A model generated the notes under the pieces. It was not told the origin of the DNA. It was given only the letters and a program-made list of their open reading frames with translations, and did no database searches. From the NCBI GenBank assembly GCA_034423015.1, contig DAOUJG010000026.1:75440-139439 (forward strand): a stretch of DNA of 64,000 nt, given 5' to 3'. The position numbers and the translations under genes are program-made. The stretch is from JAGWBJ01 sp034423015. Its GTDB lineage: Bacteria > Chloroflexota > Dehalococcoidia > Lucifugimonadales > JAGWBF01. Within the stretch, counting starts at the first letter, position 1; each line of letters begins with the position of its first letter. Below, one piece after another: positions 18,461-26,004 of this stretch.

Positions 18461-19410
18461 TGCCGCGCCCGGAACATACCCTGGATTTCGTCCGCCGCTC
18501 CAACCTGGTCGTGCCCCTGACCGACAGAGAGGCCCTGGCGTCCCTGGAATCGTCCAAGGGCGCCTGGAAGAGTCACCCCGACGCGGTGACCCTGGACCTG
18601 GAGGACGGTGTCCCCGATTCCCGGAAGGCAGAGGCCCGGGCCGCAGCTCGCGAGGCCATTCCCAGGGCGGCATCAGGCGCCTCGGAGGTGTTCCTGCGTG
18701 TAAACCCACCCTTCCTCCACGCGGACCTGGAGGCGGGCATATGGGAGGGCGTCTCGGGCATCGTGCTGCCCAGGGTCGAGACTGCCTGCGACGTAGCGGC
18801 AGCCGCCCAGCTCCTGCTGGAGATGGAGAGACTCCGGGGGATCAGGGAAGGCTCCCTGGAGATCATAGCGCTCCTGGGGTCGGCCCTGGGCGTCTGGAAC
18901 GTTCGGGAGATCGTCGGCGCGGACCCGAGGTTGACCCAGGTCGGGCTGGCAGAGACGGACTTCTGCGCAGACATAGGCGTTTGGCCCTCGACCATGCACG
19001 ACCCTTTGGAGTTCGCCTCGGGCCGGCTGATCATAGAAGCCACCCACGCCGGAGTCCAGCCGGTGGGCATCGCCCGCCCTCTGGCCCTCACGGCGACGGA
19101 CCCCGGCCGGGATGATGTCTTCCAGATGGCGACGGACGGGAGGAACATGGGGTTCAAGGGTGTCCTGTGCCGCGACGCATCGTGGGTAGAGCCGGTCAAC
19201 GCGGCCATGACCCCCGCCCCGGAGCTTGTGGAGTACTATACCCAGGTCAGGGAGGTGTTCGCCCAGGCCGTCGCGGCAGGCACGGCGGCGGTGCCTTTCG
19301 CCGGCCGGATGATCGACGTGCCCGTGGACGAGTGGGCCAAGGACGTGCTGCGCAGGTCCGCCGCCTGCCGGGCCAGGGACGACGAGAAGCGGCGGGCCCT
19401 GGAAGAGTAA
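18460..19410 (+). CDS. HpcH/HpaI-CitE-like aldolase/lyase family protein, paralogue C
   Basis: 316 aa, start at the ATG in the TGATG overlap with paralogue B; the frame continues open upstream, but only out of register with the real paralogue B gene. It keeps TLDLEDGVPDSRK (44-56), but the second metal-site glutamate is replaced: where B has NIETATG, C has ALLGSALG (about 137-144), with G140 in the glutamate position. The downstream acidic loop is VGLAETDFCADIG. A and C have therefore lost opposite halves of the metal site, which suggests subfunctionalised subunits or distinct reactions. The operon ends here; the next gene has its own promoter. Confidence 0.86.
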   Translation: MPRPEHTLDFVRRSNLVVPLTDREALASLESSKGAWKSHPDAVTLDLEDGVPDSRKAEARAAAREAIPRAASGASEVFLRVNPPFLHADLEAGIWEGVSGIVLPRVETACDVAAAAQLLLEMERLRGIREGSLEIIALLGSALGVWNVREIVGADPRLTQVGLAETDFCADIGVWPSTMHDPLEFASGRLIIEATHAGVQPVGIARPLALTATDPGRDDVFQMATDGRNMGFKGVLCRDASWVEPVNAAMTPAPELVEYYTQVREVFAQAVAAGTAAVPFAGRMIDVPVDEWAKDVLRRSAACRARDDEKRRALEE

Positions 19411-19427
19411 AGCCTGCCCCCCGGCCT

Positions 19428-19456
19428 TTGCCCCTGCCCGTCCAAGACGCTATAAT
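19428..19456 (+). promoter_or_regulatory. Predicted promoter of the UGSC selenoprotein operon
   Basis: TTGCCC (19428-19433), a 17-base spacer and a perfect TATAAT (19451-19456) lie 62 bases before the ATG. It begins 18 bases after the stop of the last CitE-like gene, so the selenoprotein pair is probably its own transcription unit, with possible read-through from upstream. Confidence 0.65.
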
Positions 19457-19517
19457 CGGCCCAACCGCCGCTGCGGTCGAACTCCCCCCACTCCCCCCAC
19501 TCCAAGGAGGCCCGGTA

Positions 19518-20066
19518 ATGACGGCGAGCGAAACCGTGACCCTGTTGGACCCATCCGCTGAGGACGTGCCAGAGGAGCACGCCCTGGCGGCCCGGCTGGC
19601 CTCGCTCCAGGGGACCACCATCGGGCTGGTGGACAACACCAAGCACAACTCCGACGTGTTCCTGGAAAACATGGAAGCCCTCCTGAGAGACCGGTACGGC
19701 GTGTCCCAGGTCGTGTACCGCCGCAAGGCCAACGCCAATACCCCAGCGCCGCCCGACCTCATCGACCAGGTCGCCGCCCCGTGCGACGCGGTGATCCACG
19801 CGGTGGCCGATTGAGGGTCCTGCACGTCGTGGGGTCTCCACGACGGAATCGAGACCGAGAAGAGGGGCGTTCCCGCCGTAACGGTGATCACAAACGCCTT
19901 CACCCGCCTGGCCCGGCTCAGGGGTGAGACCCTGGGGATGCCGGCCCATCCCGTGGTGGTGATTGGCCACCCCATAGCCAGCAAGAAACCGGACGACATC
20001 GCGGAGATGGCCCTGGGGGCCCTGCCCGACATCGTCCGGTCCCTCACCGGCGGGACCTCCTCCTGA
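19518..20066 (+). CDS. UGSC-family selenoprotein (selenocysteine at in-frame TGA)
   Basis: One frame runs from the ATG at 19518 (AAGGAGG upstream) to TGA at 20066, interrupted only by a TGA at 19812-19814. Read as selenocysteine, the protein is 182 aa with U99-G-S-C102 preceded by IHAVAD and followed by TSWGLHDGIETE, then VPAVTVITNAF, the motif that gives the UGSC family its name. The U-x-x-C arrangement is redox-like and resembles CxxC. A bacterial-type SECIS hairpin follows the TGA. Standard calling would split it into a 98-aa protein and a 60-aa orphan, both in frame 19518. The activity is unknown. The host must encode SelA, SelB, selC and SelD elsewhere; none is in this window. The stop overlaps the start of the next gene. 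Confidence 0.88.
19812..19845 (+). promoter_or_regulatory. Candidate bacterial SECIS element
   Basis: After the TGA (19812-19814) the mRNA can fold a perfect 8-bp stem, CGTCGTGG (19825-19832) with CCACGACG (19838-19845), closing the 5-base loop GGTCT (19833-19837). The loop begins 18 bases after the TGA. As I recall it, the E. coli fdhF SECIS has the same GGUCU loop at the same distance. SelB binds such a loop to recode UGA. The hairpin is also protein-coding (CTSWGLHDG). Confidence 0.8.
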
Positions 20067-21130
20067 TGCCATCCAACCCACAGCTAAGGTCTCGGCGGCT
20101 CCAGGTATCGGCCTCACCGGAAGCCATAAACGACCTGTACTACCAGCGCGGCTGGACCGACGGCCTGCCCATCGTGCCCCCCTCCGAGGACCGCGTCGTC
20201 GAGATGCTCCGAAGCTGCGATCTGGACCCGTCGGAAGTCCTGGGGCGCTTCCCCCCCGGCGACGGCACAGCCACCGTCGAGAAGGTCGCCATCAACGCCG
20301 TCATGGCGGGGTGCGATCCCAGCTACTTCCCGGTGGTCCTGGCTGCCGTGCAGGGTGTCTGCACCGAGGGGTTCAACGTTGGCGGCATCCAGTCCACCAC
20401 CGGAGGGGCAGCCCCGCTGGTGATCGTCAACGGCCCGGCGGCCACCCGGCTGCAGGTCAACGCCGACACCGGGGTCTTCGGCCACGGCTACCGGGCCAAC
20501 GCCACTATAGGCAGGGCCCTCCGCCTCGTCATGCGCAACATAGGAGGCGCCATACCAGGAGTGACGGACAAGTCGACCCTGGGGCACCCCGGCAAGTACA
20601 CCATGTGCATCGCCGAGAACGAGGGCCGCAGCCCCTGGGACTCCCTGCACGTGGAGCGGGGCTGCCCCGCGGGGACCAGCGCCGTCACCGTCGTGGGCGT
20701 CACTGGCTTCCACCAGATCAGCGACATGACCGTCACGTCGGGCCGGGACGTCCTCGACACCATCTGCAGCTCGCTGGTCAGCCCCGGCAACATGGGCCAC
20801 TACGTCATCGGCCGCGAGACCCACATGCTCCTGGTCATCGGGCCCGAGCACGCCCAGGAAATGCACGAGGACGGGTTCGACAAGGACGACGTCAAGGCCT
20901 ACGTGATGGAGAACGCCCGGATGCCAGTCGGCCGCCTCCGGGGTCGGGGTTACTGGTCCAGCCGCACTTGGCCCACGTGGGTCAACGAGCACGACGACGG
21001 CTTCATGGTCCCGCCCGTGTCCTCGCCCCGGAACATACTCATAGTCGTTGCGGGCGGCGACGGGAGGAACTCGGCGTGGCTCCCCACCTGGTCCACCACG
21101 CGAGCCGCTACCGTCCCGATATCGGACTGA
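20066..21130 (+). CDS. Conserved partner protein of the UGSC selenoprotein, function unknown
   Basis: 354 aa, coupled to the selenoprotein by a TGATG one-base overlap. I recognise the type (YYQRGWTDGLPIVPP near the N-terminus) from uncharacterised bacterial proteins but know no function. It is a soluble, glycine-rich alpha/beta protein with cysteines at about 51, 83 and 99. There is a conserved-looking block MAGCDPSYFPVVLAAVQGVC (80-99), followed by GGIQSTTGGAAPLVIVNGP and later HPGKYTMCIAENEGRSPWD. No signal peptide or membrane segment is seen. Translational coupling to a redox-type selenoprotein suggests the two act as one enzyme or complex, possibly with the partner binding the substrate; this is inference. 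Confidence 0.85.
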   Translation: MPSNPQLRSRRLQVSASPEAINDLYYQRGWTDGLPIVPPSEDRVVEMLRSCDLDPSEVLGRFPPGDGTATVEKVAINAVMAGCDPSYFPVVLAAVQGVCTEGFNVGGIQSTTGGAAPLVIVNGPAATRLQVNADTGVFGHGYRANATIGRALRLVMRNIGGAIPGVTDKSTLGHPGKYTMCIAENEGRSPWDSLHVERGCPAGTSAVTVVGVTGFHQISDMTVTSGRDVLDTICSSLVSPGNMGHYVIGRETHMLLVIGPEHAQEMHEDGFDKDDVKAYVMENARMPVGRLRGRGYWSSRTWPTWVNEHDDGFMVPPVSSPRNILIVVAGGDGRNSAWLPTWSTTRAATVPISD

Positions 21131-21275
21131 ACCGGGTCCACGGCACTACCGAGCATCCCTCCCGCCGATGGCGGCCTTGTCATCAGGCAAGCAAGCTATG
21201 GTATCCTACCTACCGGATGGGCTGCTCCCGCACTTGTTCCGCAGGCTCTAGATACTGCCAGGAGTTGTTTCCGGC

Positions 21276-23198
21276 ATGCGCTTCTTGATAGACAGGTGGC
21301 GGCGTATCGGCGCCCGGCTGTACCTGGCCCTGGGATTCGCGGTGGTGCTGACCTTGGTGTCGGCTGCGGTGGGTGTCTACTACTTCGAGCAGAGCGGCGA
21401 CGTCAACTACGAAGTGCAGTCGGAGACCGTACCAGCCCTGGAGGGGTCCTGGACCGCCGCCCGGGAGGCGGAGCGTCTACGTAGTCTGGGCCTGGAGGTG
21501 GTGGCCGAATCCGAGTCCGGGTTCCAGGGCCTGGAAGCGGACGCCGTCGCCAACTCCCTGCAACGGTTGGAGACCGCTCTGGGCGAGGTGACCGTAGTCC
21601 CGGCCCTGACGTCCAACGCCCAGGCCGTCAACGACGCGGCGTACGACCTGGCCGGGATCATCGACAACCTTGCGGCGAACCGGAGCGACCTGCTGAGCGC
21701 CAACGAGTCCGCCGCCGGCTATCGCTTGCGCCTGGCGACGACCTCCTCCGACGTCGGCGAGTCCGAGGCGGCCATGGCCGTGTTGAGGCAGGCGCTGCAA
21801 GCGAACGACGAGGCCACCCTCCGGGCCCTGTGGGACGAGTTCACCAAGCTCAACGCAGCCGGCATCGACCCCGCCGTGGCAGCCCTGGGAGAGGGCGAGG
21901 GAGCGTTCTACGTCCGCGGACTGCAGCTTGCGTTGGAAGCGACCGTCAGGGACCTGGCGGCCTCCTTCGACGTGTCCAGCGCGGCCCTGGATGAGTCGGT
22001 ATCGGGCTTGCTCGCGGCCTCCCAAGCCCACTCTTCGGATACGCTGGGCCTGGCCGTCAGCAGCTTCGACGAGGGACGGACCCTCCTGACGGGCATCAGC
22101 GTGATCAGCGTGATCGTGGCTACCCTGGCGGCCTGGCTGTGGGTCGGCAACGGTATGGTGCGGCGGCTTTCGCGAATGTCCGACCGCATGCGGGGCATGG
22201 CGGACGGAGACCTGGAGACACCGGTGCCGGAAGTGGGGACCGACGAGATCGGAGAGCTGGCCGGCGCCCTTGAGGTCTTCCGGCAACAGGCCTTGGAAGT
22301 CCAGCGTCTAAACCTCGTCGAGCAGCTCAACGAGGAGCTGCGACAGACCAACGAGGAGCTGCAGCAGTTGCAGGCCCGCCTCGTGGCCCAGGAGAAGCTG
22401 GCCGCCCTGGGCGAGCTGGTGTCCGGCGTGGCCCACGAGATCAGCAACCCCCTCAACTTCGTCAACAACTTCTCCGAAGGCTCCATCGACCTGTACAGGG
22501 AGCTTACTGAGATGCTGGAGAACTACCGGGACAGGATGTCGGAAGACGATTCGGCCCTGCTGGACGAGATCAGCCAGGAGCTGACCGACAGCCTGAATCG
22601 CGTGCTCGCCAACGGGGGGCGGGCGCTGGCCATCGTGGAGCGCATGCGCAGCTTCGGCGTGGTGGGTGGCGACCTGGTGATGACCGACCTGAACTCCGAG
22701 CTCCGAAACGCCGTTCAGGCGGGATTCGAGGCCCTCAACGAAGAGTGGCAGGACCTCGCCGTGAGACCGGTGTTCGACCTGGACTCATCATTGGGCGAGG
22801 TGCTGCTTGTGCAGCACGATTTCGGGGAAGCGGTCCTGAGCCTGGTGTCCAATGCCTGCCATGCCATGCGGCAGAAGCGGGAAGCCGAGGGCGACGCCTA
22901 CGAGCCGGTCCTGTCCGTTTCGACCCGCCTGGTCGACGACACCGCCGAGATACGGGTCCGGGATAATGGTCCCGGGATCGCCGATGACGTCATTGGCCAC
23001 ATATTCAACCCCTTCTTCTCCACCCGGGACGGCGCGGTGGGGGCCGGACTGGGCCTGCCCATCGCCGCCGACGTGGCCCGGCGGATGGGGGGCGACCTTT
23101 CAGTTGACACTGTGTACGGGGAGTACGCCGAGTTCACCATGACGCTGCCGGCTACGGCGCCCACGGCCCCGGTGCCGGAGCTTCAGGAAGTCGACTGA
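21276..23198 (+). CDS. Membrane sensor histidine kinase with HAMP domain
   Basis: 640-aa two-component sensor kinase. Transmembrane segment 1 lies at about 14-36, then an extracytoplasmic helical sensor region of about 230 residues, transmembrane segment 2 at about 270-292, a HAMP linker (RRLSRMSDRMRGMADGDLET and the residues after it, about 295-345) and a short coiled coil (EELRQTNEELQQLQARL). The phosphoacceptor is H387 in SGVAHEISNP, and the ATPase domain carries the N box (VSNACHAM), G1 box (VRDNGPGI at about 561) and GAGLGLPIAADV. No response regulator is adjacent, so it is an orphan kinase here. The sensor domain is a helical bundle with no recognisable ligand site. Confidence 0.92.
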   Translation: MRFLIDRWRRIGARLYLALGFAVVLTLVSAAVGVYYFEQSGDVNYEVQSETVPALEGSWTAAREAERLRSLGLEVVAESESGFQGLEADAVANSLQRLETALGEVTVVPALTSNAQAVNDAAYDLAGIIDNLAANRSDLLSANESAAGYRLRLATTSSDVGESEAAMAVLRQALQANDEATLRALWDEFTKLNAAGIDPAVAALGEGEGAFYVRGLQLALEATVRDLAASFDVSSAALDESVSGLLAASQAHSSDTLGLAVSSFDEGRTLLTGISVISVIVATLAAWLWVGNGMVRRLSRMSDRMRGMADGDLETPVPEVGTDEIGELAGALEVFRQQALEVQRLNLVEQLNEELRQTNEELQQLQARLVAQEKLAALGELVSGVAHEISNPLNFVNNFSEGSIDLYRELTEMLENYRDRMSEDDSALLDEISQELTDSLNRVLANGGRALAIVERMRSFGVVGGDLVMTDLNSELRNAVQAGFEALNEEWQDLAVRPVFDLDSSLGEVLLVQHDFGEAVLSLVSNACHAMRQKREAEGDAYEPVLSVSTRLVDDTAEIRVRDNGPGIADDVIGHIFNPFFSTRDGAVGAGLGLPIAADVARRMGGDLSVDTVYGEYAEFTMTLPATAPTAPVPELQEVD

Positions 23199-23241
23199 CC
23201 GACGGGCCGGACCCACACCGTCCCCGGAACAGGCCTGGGCC

Positions 23242-23475
23242 TCAACGGCGCCGTAGTATCAGATAGCCGAAGACGCTGAGCGCAAGGGTGCTGGTGATGC
23301 CCTGGATGACGATCAGCGTGGTGCGTCTTCGTGGAGTGGACGCGGCCCCGCCCAGGGTGTTGCGGATGCGGGGTATGGCGTCGCCGATGACGGGAAACCG
23401 CGGAGAACGGGCCAAGCCGCTGTCATCACGATGGCCTGGGCGCCATTGCTCCGCCAGTTGACAGGCCGGCATCAA
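23242..23475 (-). CDS. Possible small membrane protein, 77 aa
   Basis: Weakly supported. The C-terminal half (RRRTTLIVIQGITSTLALSV then FGYLILRRR) has a credible single membrane helix flanked by arginines, and the product could be a small tail-anchored protein. The N-terminal half is low in hydrophobic residues and may not be translated; a later start is possible. It fills the 288-base gap between the kinase and the GPP34 gene, which otherwise shows nothing. Confidence 0.3.
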   Translation of the reverse strand: MMPACQLAEQWRPGHRDDSGLARSPRFPVIGDAIPRIRNTLGGAASTPRRRTTLIVIQGITSTLALSVFGYLILRRR

Positions 23476-23486
23476 GCCGGGGGCCG

Positions 23487-24134
23487 CTACATATGCGGTT
23501 GTATCGAGGCTGCCACCGACAGCTCGATGTCCCGGATCGCCTGGGACATCGCCTGACCGATCAGGTCCAGCCTGCGCACCTGCTCTATGCGTGGGGCGGC
23601 CCTGTCCCGCTCCTGCCTGGACAGCAGTCCGTTGAAGATGCCGCAGGCGTCGGCAAGGCAGATGATCACCACGTCACGCGGGTCGGGGATGTCGTCGCTG
23701 AACAGCACCCCCATGATGCGCAGCTTCACCTCGCGCTCCGCCTCACCCTGGACTGCCGGGTAGCGCCTGGACCGGAACACCCACAGGAACCTGTCGTCCC
23801 GGCATTCGAGGATGCCGCTGGCCACCAGTCGGGAGAGTGCCTCCTCGCGGATCTCCTGGGCCCGGTTCGCCGTCCGCTCCACCCAGTAGCGGGCGTTGTG
23901 CTTCTCTCCCGCCTCTATCTCCGCCAGCGTGGGGTCCAGCAGGCTGTCGCCCACCGGCGTGGCGTCCACCAGGAGCAGGTTTTCCAGGTCGGTGTCGATT
24001 CGGTTCTCCAGCGCCAGGTCCATCAGCACACCACCGGCCAGGGCGTAGTCGAAGGACCAGCTCGGCACGTGGGCGAACCTCCCGTCATCGTCGTTGAGCA
24101 GGAGCAGGATAATTTCCTCGGCGAATCTCAGCAT
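23487..24134 (-). CDS. GPP34 (Golgi phosphoprotein 3) family protein
   Basis: Bacterial member of the GPP34/GOLPH3 family, about 215 aa from the ATG that begins MLRFAEEIILLLL. The open frame extends to 24176, but the family begins with this hydrophobic helix, and a minus-strand TATAAT overlaps the longer start. Recognisable features are LLLNDDDGRFAHVP, ALAGGVLMDLALENRIDTDL (about 32-51) and LLVDATPVGDSLLDPTLAEI, all typical of the fold. Eukaryotic members bind phosphatidylinositol-4-phosphate; the bacterial role is not known to me. It stands alone between the kinase and tRNA-Pro. Confidence 0.87.
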   Translation of the reverse strand: MLRFAEEIILLLLNDDDGRFAHVPSWSFDYALAGGVLMDLALENRIDTDLENLLLVDATPVGDSLLDPTLAEIEAGEKHNARYWVERTANRAQEIREEALSRLVASGILECRDDRFLWVFRSRRYPAVQGEAEREVKLRIMGVLFSDDIPDPRDVVIICLADACGIFNGLLSRQERDRAAPRIEQVRRLDLIGQAMSQAIRDIELSVAASIQPHM

Positions 24135-24323
24135 GATACTTGCACACTCTCCGTCCCGTGAGGGAATATGAGCCATTATAGCCTACCTGACGACCGCGGC
24201 GCTATGCGGCCTTACTCCAATTGCCTGGCGGCCCTCCCCGATGTATCATCTATACTGAGGCCGTGGACAACCGCGTTACGGTTTCCTCAAGGGCACCACA
24301 GCTCCCACAATATGGACGCTTCT

Positions 24324-24398
24324 CGGGGCGTGGCGCAGCGGTAGCGCGCCTGGTTTGGGACCAGGAGGTCGGCAGTTCGAACCTGCCCGCCCCGACCA
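24324..24398 (+). tRNA. tRNA-Pro (anticodon TGG)
   Basis: Complete cloverleaf. Acceptor CGGGGCG (24324-24330) pairs with CGCCCCG (24388-24394). The anticodon stem CCTGG/CCAGG encloses loop TTTGGGA with anticodon TGG, reading CCA. The T arm is GGCAG-TTCGAAC-CTGCC. Discriminator A and a chromosomally encoded CCA end at 24398. A TTGCCT-N17-TATCAT promoter candidate lies at 24221-24249. The RidA gene converges 4 bases downstream. Confidence 0.96.
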
Positions 24399-24401
24399 CT
24401 G

Positions 24402-24791
24402 CTAAGAGGGCACCACCGCGGTGACGGTGATCTCCACCAGCATCTCGGGCCTCATCAGCTCCGCCTTGACCGTCGTGCGCGACGGGTAGTCGCTGGGAAA
24501 GAACTTGCGGTACTCTTCGTTATAGGCCGAGAAGTAGCCGGCGTCGGTGAGGTACGAGGTGACGGCCACCACGTTGCTCAGCGACGTGCCGGCCTCCTGC
24601 AGGATGGTATCGATGGTCTCCAGGCAGCTCCTCACCTGCGCCCTGATGTCCGGGTCGAGCTTGCCCGTTGCCGGGTTGGGACTGGCCGGCGTGCCCGATA
24701 CGAACACGAAGTCTCCCGCCCGGATGGCCCGGGAGAGAGGGCTGCCCGATTCGGGCAACCCGGGCGGCCTGATTACCTTCTTTTGCACCAT
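24402..24791 (-). CDS. RidA/YjgF-family enamine/imine deaminase
   Basis: 129-aa Rid-superfamily protein, normal length. These trimeric enzymes hydrolyse reactive enamine and imine intermediates released by PLP enzymes or amine oxidases. The fold is clear from SRAIRAGDFVFVSGTPASPN (about 20-39), DIRAQVRSCLETIDTILQEA, the SNVVAVTSYLTD strand, and the C-terminal PSRTTVKAELMRPEMLVEI, which includes the substrate-carboxylate-binding arginine in SRTT. The C-terminal glutamate of the LVEI strand is kept. It lies 61 bases downstream of the acetamidase/formamidase gene on the same strand, so the two are probably cotranscribed, consistent with a nitrogen-compound degradation role; the exact substrate is unknown. 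Confidence 0.92.
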   Translation of the reverse strand: MVQKKVIRPPGLPESGSPLSRAIRAGDFVFVSGTPASPNPATGKLDPDIRAQVRSCLETIDTILQEAGTSLSNVVAVTSYLTDAGYFSAYNEEYRKFFPSDYPSRTTVKAELMRPEMLVEITVTAVVPS

Positions 24792-24852
24792 GATGCACCC
24801 TCCTTTTCCTCGTCGCTAATGCCGCCGGCGCGGCCTCCCGACACTCCTCCAG

Positions 24853-25767
24853 CTATCCAAGCTGCTCGTAGACCTGCCGGTCCAGGGTGACCTTGGGAGA
24901 GCTCATGTAGAGCCGCCGGTTCGACGCCGGACCGACCACGGCCCCGGCCACGCTCAGCAGGGCGTAGGCGTCGTTGGGTTTCATGCCCTTCTCCTCCACC
25001 AGCACGTCCAGCATCTCCCTCACGGCCCGGGTCAGGCACTCGGTCAGGTCCCCGTCGTTCTTGTCGTGGCCCAGGATGACGAAGTCGCTCCGCGTCAACG
25101 CCCGTGGAGATTTCAGGTTGCGCCCCTTCTCCAGGGTAACGCGGATGTGCACCTCCAGCTGCGCCTCCGCCGCTGTGCCGGCCATGGTGGCCTCGCCCGC
25201 GGCCGCGTGCCCGTCGCCCATTACCAGCAGGCCCCCCGGGACCAATACGGGGAGGTGGAGCGTCGTGCCCTCACCGAGGTCGTGCAGGTCTATATCGCCC
25301 CCATGGGGCCCGATGCGCCCCGAGGGGTGGAGCACGTAGGTGGGCGTGGTGGCCACCATCCCCATGTCCGGGCTGAGGGGTATCCTGACGCCGCCGGGAA
25401 AGGCCAGGTGGTCTCCCTCGATGGGCATGAAGGTCACGTGTATGTCCGGGAACTCCTCGTCCAGGTAGCCGCTGCCCGGCCTCTGCCGCTGGATGGCGTG
25501 ATGGATGGGCGTCATGCGCATGAAGTCGATTTTCAGCGCGTCGCCGGGCATGGCGTCCCGCACGTAGATGGGGCCCGTAGCCGGTATGGGCAAGGCCGCC
25601 GGGTCGGGCCCCAGCTCGAACCTCTGGTGGATGGACTCCGAGTCCTGGAGGCCCTGGAACACGTCCCAGGTCTCCACTATCAGCTCCTCGCCTGACTCGA
25701 TGGTTATGGCCGGTGGCGCGTCCGGGTCCAGGTCGTACACGCATTTATCCTTGGTGAGCCGTTTCAT
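24853..25767 (-). CDS. Acetamidase/formamidase family protein
   Basis: 304 aa from the ATG at 25767, which has AGGAGG 6 bases upstream; the frame opens 27 codons earlier without a site. The family hydrolyses formamide or acetamide to the acid and ammonia and uses a zinc- or metal-binding beta-rich fold. Visible family features are GPIYVRDAMPGDALKIDFMR (about 63-82), the HPSGRIGPHGGDIDLHDL block (about 171-188), LVMGDGHAAAGEATM and LEVHIRVTL. The segment GHAAAGE is the usual active-site region. It is followed by the RidA gene. A minus-strand TATAAT (complement of 25857-25862) lies about 90 bases upstream. Confidence 0.9.
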   Translation of the reverse strand: MKRLTKDKCVYDLDPDAPPAITIESGEELIVETWDVFQGLQDSESIHQRFELGPDPAALPIPATGPIYVRDAMPGDALKIDFMRMTPIHHAIQRQRPGSGYLDEEFPDIHVTFMPIEGDHLAFPGGVRIPLSPDMGMVATTPTYVLHPSGRIGPHGGDIDLHDLGEGTTLHLPVLVPGGLLVMGDGHAAAGEATMAGTAAEAQLEVHIRVTLEKGRNLKSPRALTRSDFVILGHDKNDGDLTECLTRAVREMLDVLVEEKGMKPNDAYALLSVAGAVVGPASNRRLYMSSPKVTLDRQVYEQLG

Positions 25768-26004
25768 CGAAGTCCTCCTGTGGCCTGAGTGGACCGCCTC
25801 TCGGGTACGCTCCATGGGGCCGGCTACGGCGCCGGCCCGTCTCGGCACGTACGGAGATTATACTTCATGTTTGGAACAGGGTCATTCCTTCGCCGGGTAA
25901 ATTAAGCCGGCCCAACGCCGGCCGACGATGTTCAAGCCACGGCTTTGGACTATAATGGAGTGGCCGCATACCTCGACCAGACGGCATCGGCAACACGAAC
26001 TCCG

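Noticed and set aside
17632..19410. A 592-aa fusion protein of CitE paralogues
   Set aside because: The first 276 codons are an alternative-frame reading of paralogue B; the real gene starts at the TGATG overlap at 18460.
19884..20066. Separate 60-aa gene beginning at an ATT/ATG-like site after the TGA
   Set aside because: It is in the same frame as the 98-aa piece upstream, has no ribosome site, and matches the C-terminal half of one UGSC protein, so it is the second half of the selenoprotein.
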